Shown here: piece by piece, positions 36,377-44,630 of the stretch
Layout of the letters: every line of letters starts with the position of its first letter
Numbering within the stretch: the stretch's first letter is position 1
Assembly: GCF_003577475.1 (NCBI RefSeq)
Contig: NZ_QPEP01000005.1
Coordinates: forward strand, 1 to 64,000
Direction of reading: 5' to 3'
Length of the DNA stretch: 64,000 nt
DNA from: Salinibius halmophilus
GTDB taxonomy: Bacteria > Pseudomonadota > Gammaproteobacteria > Pseudomonadales > Natronospirillaceae
Position numbers and translations under genes: made by a program
Notes under the pieces: generated by a model
The model's input: only the letters and a program-made list of their open reading frames with translations
What the model was told of the DNA's origin: nothing
Database searches by the model: none

Positions 36377-37009
36377 ATGATTGAGCAAGAAAGAGAATTT
36401 AAGCATTTCCTTGTTCACGAAAAAGAACGCAAGCTGACAACAGGTACAGCGACGAGCTATATCGACTACTTGAACAATATCACCAATCACATTGGCGTTG
36501 ATATAAACTCAAAGACAGTCGCAACAGAGACCGATGTTCGCAATATTGATAGTCAATTACTAGATACAGATATGCCAGATGGTTCTAGAAGGAATTGTAA
36601 GTCTGCGATGAATGCTTACCTACAGTTTTTGGCTTACTCAAAGCACGTGGATATTTTAGTTTATCCTGACGAGATAGAACGTCACTTTGAAGGCTCATCA
36701 AAGCAAGTTACGGTTAATAAATTCGAGAGAGATACCAAAGCAAGAAAGGCGTGCATTGAACACTACAAAGCTGCTTGCCGCGTCTGTAATCTCAACTTTG
36801 TGGAAGTTTATGGCGATATGGGGCGTGATTTTATTCACGTACATCATATCGTTCCGCTCTCTGAAATTGACGAAGAATACCAAGTAGACCCAATTAAGGA
36901 CTTAGTGCCTGTTTGCCCCAACTGCCATGCGATGCTCCACCGTAAATCACCACCGTATTCCGTGGAAGAGCTAAAAGCGAAAATACTTCCACCGCTACCA
37001 TATAAGTAA
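36377..37009 (+). CDS. HNH endonuclease with a helical N-terminal domain
   Basis: 210 residues from the ATG at 36377, which follows AAGGAG with good spacing. The C-terminal HNH domain reads CRVCNLNFVEVYG, IHVHHIVPLSEI and VPVCPNCHAMLHR: two C-x2-C pairs for zinc plus the H-H-I-x-P and N-C-H catalytic residues. The N-terminal 100 residues (FKHFLVHEKE..., TATSYIDYLNNITNHIG) resemble the core-binding helices of tyrosine recombinases. It lies last in the rightward arm, about 125 bp from the element end. It could be defence cargo or assist transposition. Confidence 0.85.
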   Translation: MIEQEREFKHFLVHEKERKLTTGTATSYIDYLNNITNHIGVDINSKTVATETDVRNIDSQLLDTDMPDGSRRNCKSAMNAYLQFLAYSKHVDILVYPDEIERHFEGSSKQVTVNKFERDTKARKACIEHYKAACRVCNLNFVEVYGDMGRDFIHVHHIVPLSEIDEEYQVDPIKDLVPVCPNCHAMLHRKSPPYSVEELKAKILPPLPYK

Positions 37010-37062
37010 CAAAAACCACGGCGCTCATCCCGTTTTAAGCGTGTATCAAACGATAATTGACT

Positions 37063-37142
37063 TAAAACTGTTACACCATCTGAGGCCTTATTGGATGTAG
37101 GTGTAACAGTTTTAGGATTGTCCCAAAATTCCATTAACTTTA
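37063..37142. repeat. Right end of the inner element: inverted repeat and core
   Basis: TAAAACTGTTACACC (37063-37077) and its exact reverse complement GGTGTAACAGTTTTA (37100-37114) are separated by 22 bp. The ACTTTA core follows at 37137-37142. The motif recurs at the left end (20035), so it is a candidate recombinase-binding site. Confidence 0.8.
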
Positions 37143-38884
37143 CCCCGCGCGACATCGTGCGCCTGACTACATCGTTGGTGTTTATGGAAGATGACGATGC
37201 CCTAACCAAGCCAGGCATCATTCGCACCATTTACGATCCAACGGCCGGTACCGGTGGCTTTTTATCGTCTGGCATGGAATACGTGCACGAGTTAAACCCT
37301 AATGCGGTAATGCGAGCCTTCGGCCAAGAGCTCAACCCCGAGTCATACGCCATCTGTAAAGCCGACATGCTCATTAAAGGCCAAGACGTTAGTCGCATTA
37401 AACTAGGTAATACGCTGTCTAACGACCAGCTACCGAGCGAGCAGTTCGACTACATGCTGTCTAACCCACCATTTGGTGTAGATTGGAAAAAGATTGAAGG
37501 CAGCATTAAAGACGAACACACCCTTAAAGGCTTCGATGGTCGCTTTGGTGCCGGCTTACCACGCGTATCCGACGGCTCATTGCTGTTCTTAATGCACCTT
37601 ATTAGCAAACTAAGGCAAAGCAGCGAAAACTCATCCGGCGGCCGCATTGGCATTATTCTTAATGGCTCACCATTGTTTACCGGTGGCGCAGGTTCTGGCG
37701 AGAGCGAAATTCGCCGTTATATTCTTGAAGCCGACTTGCTCGAAGCCATTGTCGCGCTGCCAACCGATATGTTCTACAACACTGGCATTGCCACCTATGT
37801 ATGGGTACTGAGCAATAAAAAAGACCCAGAGCGCAAAGGCAAAGTACAGCTCATAAACGGTGCTGGCCTCAGCAGTAAAATGCGCAAGTCACTGGGCTCA
37901 AAACGCAACTACCTAACCGACGAAGAAATTCGCACCATTACCCGCAACTTTGGTGACTTCGAAGTGGTTGAAAGCAAAGATGCCGACAAAGCATTTGCCG
38001 CCAAGATTTTTAACTCATACGAGTTTGGCTATCGCCGTTTAACCATTGAGCGTCCGCTGCGCTTGCGAACAGAAATGAGCGACGAGGCAATCGCCACGTT
38101 GCGCTTCGCACCCAAACCATTCAGCACGGTAATGCAGGCGGTGTTCGACAAGTTTGGCCAAACCTGGCTCGACGCTAGTGGCGATGCGACCGACCACTAC
38201 GCTGTGCTCAGCAATGAAGACGGCACGCTCGAAGCCGAAGTGCGCGCCATGATCAAAGCCGACTTCCCAGAGCTAAAAGAAAAACAAATCAAAGACGTGC
38301 TTGCCAGCAAACTTTGGTTTAGCCAGTTGCAGTTATTTAACAAAGCCAAGCAGCTGCAAGGCGAGATTGGCAAAGCAGTGAGCCTAGACTTCAACGACTT
38401 TGACCTACAGCTAAAAGGCGCTCTGAAGCAGACCGGCATTAAACTCGATGCCAAAGAGAAAAAACAACTCATCGCTGCCATCACAACCAAAGATCAAAAC
38501 GCTGAGCCGATCGTGAAGAAAGTGCACAAGGCCGAGCCAAATCCGCTTTATGGTCTATTCGAATACCAAGGGAAAGTTGTTGAATACGAACAAGACGGCG
38601 ACCTGCGCGACAACGAAAACGTGCAACTAGACCCTAGCGTGACCAATGCCGAACTCATCGAAACCTATTTTAAACGCGAAGTACAACCGCACGTACCCGA
38701 TGCTTGGATCAACGACAGCAAGCGCGATGATAAAGACGGTGAAATCGGTATTGTTGGCTACGAAATCCCATTTAACCGCCACTTCTATCAATATCAACCA
38801 CCACGCCCGCTAGAAGAGATTGATGCTGATTTAGATTCGGTAAGCGGTGAGATTATGCAGCTACTACAAGAGGTGCATTCGTGA
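37137..38884 (+). pseudogene. hsdM: hsdM 3' part of the outer type I R-M system
   Basis: The catalytic half of the interrupted methylase: [15 protein letters not shown] at the junction, SAM motif [16 protein letters not shown], catalytic motif [12 protein letters not shown], then a long C-terminal region (to residue 768 of the rebuilt protein). An apparent start at 37091 lies in element sequence and yields only a short non-native leader. The missing N-terminal helical domain normally contacts DNA and HsdS, so this fragment alone should not methylate. It ends overlapping hsdS (TGATG). Confidence 0.92.
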
Positions 38885-40221
38885 TGGGGAGGTATGCAGC
38901 TTATCCGAAGTATAAAGAATCAAGAATTGATTGGTTAGATGTAATTCCTAGCCATTGGAAAACGAGTAAGCTTCGGTATTTATTTACTTTTGGTAAAGGG
39001 CTAACAATAACTAAAGAAAACCTAGTGGAAGAGGGTGTTCCGGTTATTAACTACGGAGAGGTTCACTCAAAGTATGGATTTGAGGTTAATCCCACAGTTC
39101 ACGAGCTCAAGTGTGTTCCGTTTGAATATCGTGATCATTCGCAATTTGCTTTTCTATCAAAAGGCGACGTTGTTTTTGCAGACACATCAGAAGACTTAGA
39201 AGGGTCTGGAAACTTTTCTCAGGCAAGTACAGATGAAGAGTTGTGTGCAGGTTACCACACGATCATTGCACGACCATATTGCCGGCAAGCATGGCGTTAT
39301 TATGCTTATCTACTTGATAGTTTAGAGATTCGTACGCAAGTTCAGCATGCGGTTAAAGGTGTTAAAGTCTTTAGTGTTACGCAAGCGATATTGCGTGGTA
39401 TTTCTACTTGGCTCCCGCCCATCGATGAAAGAGAGCAAATCGCCAACTTCCTCGACCATGAAACCGCCAAGATTGATGCGTTGATTGAAAAGCAGCAGCG
39501 GTTGATTGAGCTGCTAAAAGAAAAGCGCCAAGCCATCATCAGCCACGCCGTCACCAAAGGCCTCGACCCAAACGCCCCAATGAAAGACTCCGGCGTCGAA
39601 TGGCTAGGGCAGGTGCCGGCTCATTGGGAAGTAGTACAGCTTCGAAGGATATCCTCGCTGGCACAAGGCCTACAGATACCCCAGAGCATGAGGAGAACTG
39701 AACTTGCTGATGATTGTGTTGAATACATAACTGTTAAGTCAATTAATTCTCCTTCAAATGAAAAGGAATATATTTATAAGCCAAGTGCTCGGGTTTGCTG
39801 TAAACCAGAGGATATACTTTTAGCTCGAACAGGCGCAACGGGCCAAGTAGTGACTGGTGTTCAAGGTGCATTCCATAACAACTTCTTCAAGGTTGAATAT
39901 TCTGATCAAGTGGAATACGAGTTCTTGCTAAGTTTGCTTGGCGTAAAGGAGCTTACAGACCATCTATTAATGCTAGCAGGGACAACAACAATCCCTGATT
40001 TGAACCATGGTGCTTTTCTAAGCACAAAAGTAGCTTTGCCACCAAAGCCTGAACAGTTGGATTTAGTCAACCGACTTAGAGAGACCGAAGTCTTATACTC
40101 AAATATGCTCAGTACCTCATTTAAGCAAATCGAGTTGCTTAAAGAACGCCGCACAGCACTAATCTCAGCAGCTGTCACCGGAAAAATTGACGTTCGCGAT
40201 TGGCAGCCTTCAAAGCACTAA
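38884..40221 (+). CDS. hsdS: Type I restriction specificity subunit S (outer system)
   Basis: 445 residues from the ATG at 38884, whose A is the last base of the hsdM stop; a GTG at 38881 is an alternative. Two target-recognition domains start IDWLDVIPSHWKTSKLRYLF and VEWLGQVPAHWEVVQLRRIS. Each is followed by a conserved helix pair (PPIDEREQIANFLDHETAKI with LIELLKEKRQAIISHAVTKG; PPKPEQLDLVNRLRETEVL with ELLKERRTALISAAVTGKI). It appears intact, so the outer system lost only its methylase. The intact frame argues for a recent hsdM disruption. Confidence 0.93.
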   Translation: MGRYAAYPKYKESRIDWLDVIPSHWKTSKLRYLFTFGKGLTITKENLVEEGVPVINYGEVHSKYGFEVNPTVHELKCVPFEYRDHSQFAFLSKGDVVFADTSEDLEGSGNFSQASTDEELCAGYHTIIARPYCRQAWRYYAYLLDSLEIRTQVQHAVKGVKVFSVTQAILRGISTWLPPIDEREQIANFLDHETAKIDALIEKQQRLIELLKEKRQAIISHAVTKGLDPNAPMKDSGVEWLGQVPAHWEVVQLRRISSLAQGLQIPQSMRRTELADDCVEYITVKSINSPSNEKEYIYKPSARVCCKPEDILLARTGATGQVVTGVQGAFHNNFFKVEYSDQVEYEFLLSLLGVKELTDHLLMLAGTTTIPDLNHGAFLSTKVALPPKPEQLDLVNRLRETEVLYSNMLSTSFKQIELLKERRTALISAAVTGKIDVRDWQPSKH

Positions 40222-40237
40222 AAAACGGAGGTGCTTG

Positions 40238-40888
40238 GTGACAGAGCCTATTACACAGTCCATTAATTGGTTAACGGCAACTAAAGATGTTGTCTCAATC
40301 GTCGGGGCGCTTGGCGCTCTGACGATTGGCTCATTTGGTTTATTCACTTGGCGACGGCAGTTGCAAGGCACAAGTGAATATGAGCTGGCGAAAAAGGCAG
40401 TACTAAAAGCCTACGAGCTACAGAATGCAATCCAAGCGGTCAGAAACCCAATGCTGTATTTGAAAACGGATGAGGTGGAATCTGGCAATCATGTGCAAGC
40501 AGAGCAACAAGTGTACGACGACAGAATGGCAAAAGTTCGCGAAAAATGGGCCGAGCTGCAAACTGTTCGGCTAGAGGCCAAAGTCATTTGGGGCGGCTCG
40601 GCAGCCGACAGCTTTAATGAGCTACAAGAATGCATCGGCAAACTGAACGCGAGTATATGGCTACATTTTTGGATGAAAGGCGCTTATGCTGGGCCTGCAG
40701 TCACCGTCGACAACAACCCTCAACGGGTTGCAGAGAATGACAAGGTTATCTACTACATGGGTGATGACGACGAGTTCAGCCAAAAGCTAAGCAATGCTGT
40801 AGCCAGTGTTGAAGGTTTTTTTGGTAGCAAAATTAGAGCTAAAAAAATGAAAAAGCCCAAAGCCAGCTCAGAAAAGACTGAAGGCTGA
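40238..40888 (+). CDS. Membrane-anchored protein inside the R-M operon
   Basis: 216 residues from the GTG at 40238, which follows GGAGGTG; the longer frame from 40187 overlaps hsdS and lacks a ribosome site. One N-terminal transmembrane helix, DVVSIVGALGALTIGSFGLF (about residues 15-34), is followed by a basic stop-transfer (WRRQ) and a helical cytoplasmic domain of about 175 residues ending in a basic tail (RAKKMKKPKASSEK). No known family. It is placed between hsdS and hsdR with short gaps, so it is probably co-transcribed and may tether or modulate the system. Confidence 0.65.
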   Translation: MTEPITQSINWLTATKDVVSIVGALGALTIGSFGLFTWRRQLQGTSEYELAKKAVLKAYELQNAIQAVRNPMLYLKTDEVESGNHVQAEQQVYDDRMAKVREKWAELQTVRLEAKVIWGGSAADSFNELQECIGKLNASIWLHFWMKGAYAGPAVTVDNNPQRVAENDKVIYYMGDDDEFSQKLSNAVASVEGFFGSKIRAKKMKKPKASSEKTEG

Positions 40889-40918
40889 AACCAATACCTA
40901 TATTACTGAGGACTAGTA

Positions 40919-41269
40919 ATGGGAAAATTTGATCAGAAGCTGCTTGAAAGTGATATTGAAGTTGCTTTGAAATTCTGTAAATGGATGAAAAATTTCCGCT
41001 TCATTCTCGCTGCAGCCATTGTCGTGTCTTACTTCTTCTTTAAAGATTGGTTGGCTGAAATTTTGCTCGTAGCTGTACTGATCTTATTGCTCTTCCCACT
41101 TGGTTTCTTCGATGTATTTATCCAAAAGTTACTGGAGTACAACACTCAGATTTTGGAAGACAGACTTCGGTTAAACGCCACCGAAGCAAATCAGCACTTC
41201 CAGAAACTGTTTGATAAAGTTGAGTCGCTTGAAATCATGCAGGACGATTACTACAACGATCGCAGTTAA
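40919..41269 (+). CDS. Small two-helix membrane protein inside the R-M operon
   Basis: 116 residues. Two hydrophobic helices (FRFILAAAIVVSYFFF and AEILLVAVLILLLFPLGFF, about residues 23-65) lie between an N-terminal helix and a charged C-terminal coiled-coil-like stretch (EYNTQILEDRLRLNATEANQ). Both ends probably face the cytoplasm. It follows the previous membrane protein by 30 bp and precedes hsdR by 63 bp. Function unknown; the pair may form one membrane complex. Confidence 0.6.
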   Translation: MGKFDQKLLESDIEVALKFCKWMKNFRFILAAAIVVSYFFFKDWLAEILLVAVLILLLFPLGFFDVFIQKLLEYNTQILEDRLRLNATEANQHFQKLFDKVESLEIMQDDYYNDRS

Positions 41270-41283
41270 CTAAAAAGGCATTC

Positions 41284-41303
41284 AAGGCTGGCGCGCCAGC
41301 CTT
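41284..41303. promoter_or_regulatory. 20-bp perfect palindrome before hsdR
   Basis: AAGGCTGGCGCGCCAGCCTT lies between the small membrane gene and hsdR. There is no T run after it, so it is more likely an mRNA hairpin or binding site that separates hsdR expression than a full terminator. Confidence 0.5.
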
Positions 41304-41332
41304 CACAAGAATTAAATAAGTGAAGCAAGGTT

Positions 41333-44300
41333 ATGGCAAACGACACCAGCAAAGAACAGGTTTTCCAAGACGACATCATTGACCAAATGATCGCCAACGG
41401 CTGGCAGCGTGGTAGTGCTGCTGACTACAACCGCGAGCGCGCATTAATGCAGGCGGATGCCTTGGCATTCGTGCAATCTACCCAACCGAAAGAGTGGGAA
41501 AAGCTTGCCAAGGTGTTCCCACACGATACCGAGCAGCATTTTTTAGATGCGCTGGTTAAGCAGTTAGCCAAAGCTGATGAAAACGCCACTGATGTTGCCT
41601 CGCGTACTTATGGCACCTTGGGTGTATTGCGACATGGGCTGAAGATTCGTAATGCCCGCTTTAAGTTGTGTCAGTTTAAGCCTGAGCATGGCTTAAACCC
41701 AGATACCTTGGCAATGTACCGGCAGAACATTTGCCGAGTGGTGCCTGAGGTGACTTATAGCCCTTATGCCACCGCAGAGCACTTAGCCGAAACTGGTAAA
41801 AAGGCGAAGAACTGGCGAATAGACTTAGTGCTATTCGTTAATGGCTTGCCGGTTTCGACGCTAGAATTAAAGTCAGAAATGAAGCAGTCGGTCGAGAAGG
41901 CCCTGCACCAGTACAAAACCACTCGCTTTGCCAAAGATCCAATCACCAAAAAGCCAGAACCACTATTAACCTTTAAGCGTGGTGCTTTGGTACATTTTGC
42001 CGTTAGCCAATACGAAGTGTATATGGCGACCAAACTAGAAGGTAGCGATACCTTTTTCTTACCATTCAACAAAGGCACGAATGGTGGTGGGGCAGGTAAC
42101 GAAGTACCAGATAACCCAGAGCAGTATGCCACCGACTATCTGTGGAATGAGGTGCTAACGCCAGATAATTTGTTGAACATCATTGGTCGCTTTATACACC
42201 TGCAGATTGAAGACAAAGAAACACCTGAAGGGCGCAAATACAAAAAAGAGACGCTTATCTTCCCTCGTTATCACCAATGGGATGTTGTTACCAAACTAGT
42301 TGGCGCGGCGATTGAAGAGGGTACGGGTCAAAAGTACCTGATTCAACACAGTGCTGGCTCGGGTAAATCGAATTCGATTGCCTGGACGGCACACCAGCTA
42401 TCAACCTTACATGACGATGCCGGTAACAAGCAGTTCGACTCGGTGATTGTGGTTACCGACCGCACCGTGTTGGATGATCAGCTACAAGACACCATTTACC
42501 AGTTTGAACATGCCGATGGAGTAGTTGGCCGCATCAACAATAAAGAAGGCGATGGCTCTAAGTCTGAAAAGCTAGCGCATGCGCTCGAAAGCGCCCAGCC
42601 AATTATTATTGTGACCATTCAAACCTTTCCGTTTGTACTAAAGGCAATTGAAAACTCGGTGACGCTTAAAGAGCGCCGCTATGCCGTGATTGCCGACGAA
42701 GCGCACTCATCGCAAAGTGGTTCTACCGCACGACAGCTAAAAGAAGTGTTGATGAGCGAGCAGGCAGATGATGATGTAGAGTTGTCGTCAGAAGATATTT
42801 TGGATGCTTCGATTGCCGCGCGCCGAGGTAATGCCAACCTTAGTTATTATGCCTTTACCGCCACACCAAAAGACAAAACCCTGCAGCTATTTGGTCGCTT
42901 GCCAAACCCAGAATTACCGCCGCCAAAACAGAATAAGCCAGAGGCCTATCATGTTTATTCAATGCGCCAAGCGATTGAAGAAGGCTTTATTTTGGATGTG
43001 CTGCAAAACTACACCAACTACAACGTGGTGTATCAGCTAAAACAAAAAATGGAAGCCGCAGACCAGGAAGTGGATGCCGGCCGCGCCAAGGTAAAACTGA
43101 ATAACTGGGTGCGCTTGCACGACCACAACATTAGCCAAAAAGTGAAGGTGATTGTTGAGCACTTCAGCAAAAACGTAAAAGGCCTGTTGGCGGGGCAAGC
43201 CAAGGCCATGGTGGTGACTAGCTCGCGTAAAGAAGCCGTGCGCTACAAACAGGCTTTCGACCGTTATGTAGCAGAGAACGGCGTAAAAGGCGTTAATGCC
43301 ATGGTGGCGTTTTCGGGTGAGGTAGAGTTCAACCGCAACGATCCAGACTGCGAAGCATACATTGGTGACAAGTTTACCGAAATCAATATGAACCCAGAGC
43401 TGAAAGGTCGAGATATGCGCAAGGCCTTTGATAGCGATGACTACCAAGTCATGTTGGTCGCTAATAAGTTCCAAACCGGCTTCGACCAACCCAAGTTGGT
43501 TGCCATGTATGTCGACAAGAAGCTTGCTGGTGTTGAGTGCGTACAGACGTTATCGCGTTTAAACCGTACCTACCCTGGCAAGAAAGAATGCGGCACCTTC
43601 GTACTCGACTTCTTCAATGAGCCGCAAGACATACTCGACGCGTTCCAGCCGTATTATCAAACCGCGCAACTAGAAGATGTGAGCAATCCAGATCACATTT
43701 TTGATATGCAAGAAAAGCTCAATGCGAGTGGCATATACCTTCAACGCGAGGTTGATCAGCTTGTTACCGCGTTTTACGGAAATAACAAATCAAACGCAGC
43801 TGTTTCAAACATATGTAGACCCGCAAAGGATCGCTGGGAGAAGCGCTATGCCAGTGCCATTGAATCGTACAAAACAGCAAAAGAGATGTTTGAACGCACC
43901 AAAAAAACTGGCGACGCGGTACTAATTGCCAATGCCGAGAACAGCCTTAAAGAACACAAAAAAGAAAAAGATGCGCTAGAAATCTTTAAAAAAGATTTAG
44001 GCAGTTTTGTCCGTTTCTACGAGTTTATGAGCCAGATTGTTGATTACGACGACAAAGAGCTAGAAAAACTCAGCCTGTTCGCACGTCACCTGCGAGTAAT
44101 GTTGCGCGAGCGCGTGGTAGAAGAAGATGAAGTCGACCTTGGCAATGTTGAACTTAGTCATTACCGCTTATCTAAAGTTCGCCAGCAAGATATTAAGCTG
44201 CAAGAGGATGCCGACGACTACAAACTACAGCCTGGCAACGAGAGTGGCACTGCTAAGCCAAAAGACAAAAAAGAAGAGTTCTTGTCGCAAATTATCGCCA

Positions 44301-44581
44301 AGCTCAACGAGGTGTTCATAACCGAAAACCTCACCGATAGCGACATGGTGAACTACGCCTACACCATCACCGACAAGGTACGCGAAAACAACGATGTTAT
44401 GCACCAACTCCAAAACAACACCCGCGAACAAGCCATGCTAGGCGACTTCCCACGCGCCCTAGACGACGCAATCATGGCCAGCGGCGACGCCCACCAAGAG
44501 CAAATGATGCAATTGCTTAGCGACCCCAATAGAGGCGAGCGCTTTGCAAGGGTGATTTTTGAGTTGTTGAGTAGGAAGTAG
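41333..44581 (+). CDS. hsdR: Type I restriction enzyme R subunit (outer system)
   Basis: 1082 residues. N-terminal nuclease motif WRIDLVLFVNGLPVSTLELKSE (near residues 163-184) with D and E-x-K. Motor motifs: Walker A in QHSAGSGKSNSIAW (near 342), motif II in VIADEAHSSQSG (near 454), motif III in YAFTATP (near 507), motif VI in VQTLSRLNRTYPG (near 738). Intact. Without a working HsdM it should not assemble a cutting complex, which explains why the cell tolerates it beside the broken methylase. Its sequence differs strongly from the inner HsdR. Confidence 0.95.
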   Translation: MANDTSKEQVFQDDIIDQMIANGWQRGSAADYNRERALMQADALAFVQSTQPKEWEKLAKVFPHDTEQHFLDALVKQLAKADENATDVASRTYGTLGVLRHGLKIRNARFKLCQFKPEHGLNPDTLAMYRQNICRVVPEVTYSPYATAEHLAETGKKAKNWRIDLVLFVNGLPVSTLELKSEMKQSVEKALHQYKTTRFAKDPITKKPEPLLTFKRGALVHFAVSQYEVYMATKLEGSDTFFLPFNKGTNGGGAGNEVPDNPEQYATDYLWNEVLTPDNLLNIIGRFIHLQIEDKETPEGRKYKKETLIFPRYHQWDVVTKLVGAAIEEGTGQKYLIQHSAGSGKSNSIAWTAHQLSTLHDDAGNKQFDSVIVVTDRTVLDDQLQDTIYQFEHADGVVGRINNKEGDGSKSEKLAHALESAQPIIIVTIQTFPFVLKAIENSVTLKERRYAVIADEAHSSQSGSTARQLKEVLMSEQADDDVELSSEDILDASIAARRGNANLSYYAFTATPKDKTLQLFGRLPNPELPPPKQNKPEAYHVYSMRQAIEEGFILDVLQNYTNYNVVYQLKQKMEAADQEVDAGRAKVKLNNWVRLHDHNISQKVKVIVEHFSKNVKGLLAGQAKAMVVTSSRKEAVRYKQAFDRYVAENGVKGVNAMVAFSGEVEFNRNDPDCEAYIGDKFTEINMNPELKGRDMRKAFDSDDYQVMLVANKFQTGFDQPKLVAMYVDKKLAGVECVQTLSRLNRTYPGKKECGTFVLDFFNEPQDILDAFQPYYQTAQLEDVSNPDHIFDMQEKLNASGIYLQREVDQLVTAFYGNNKSNAAVSNICRPAKDRWEKRYASAIESYKTAKEMFERTKKTGDAVLIANAENSLKEHKKEKDALEIFKKDLGSFVRFYEFMSQIVDYDDKELEKLSLFARHLRVMLRERVVEEDEVDLGNVELSHYRLSKVRQQDIKLQEDADDYKLQPGNESGTAKPKDKKEEFLSQIIAKLNEVFITENLTDSDMVNYAYTITDKVRENNDVMHQLQNNTREQAMLGDFPRALDDAIMASGDAHQEQMMQLLSDPNRGERFARVIFELLSRK

Positions 44582-44630
44582 GGCTGATTGTATATCGGTA
44601 TCGCCAAATTTTGATTTTTAAGGAATGTTT

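Larger units (their letters stand above)
19981..37142. mobile_element. Inner element: R-M-carrying transposable island with three recombinases
   Basis: 17,156 bp inserted in hsdM, bounded by the 6-bp direct repeat ACTTTA at 19981-19986 and 37137-37142. The rightward genes encode three large recombinase-family proteins, an HTH/coiled-coil protein and an HNH nuclease. The leftward operon encodes a complete type I R-M system with four accessory proteins. The layout of tandem recombinases plus a small HTH/coiled-coil protein recalls Tn554-like elements and tri-recombinase elements, which insert site-specifically with short cores. The exact reading frame restored by excision is the best proof of the boundaries. 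Confidence 0.92.

Noticed and set aside
37091-37136. An independent start making the hsdM 3' part a normal gene
   Set aside because: These codons are element sequence; homology to HsdM begins at the core, and the N-terminal domain lies at 19422.
43037-43489. 150-codon minus-strand frame inside hsdR
   Set aside because: It is a shadow frame within a long conserved helicase gene, with no domain or ribosome site.
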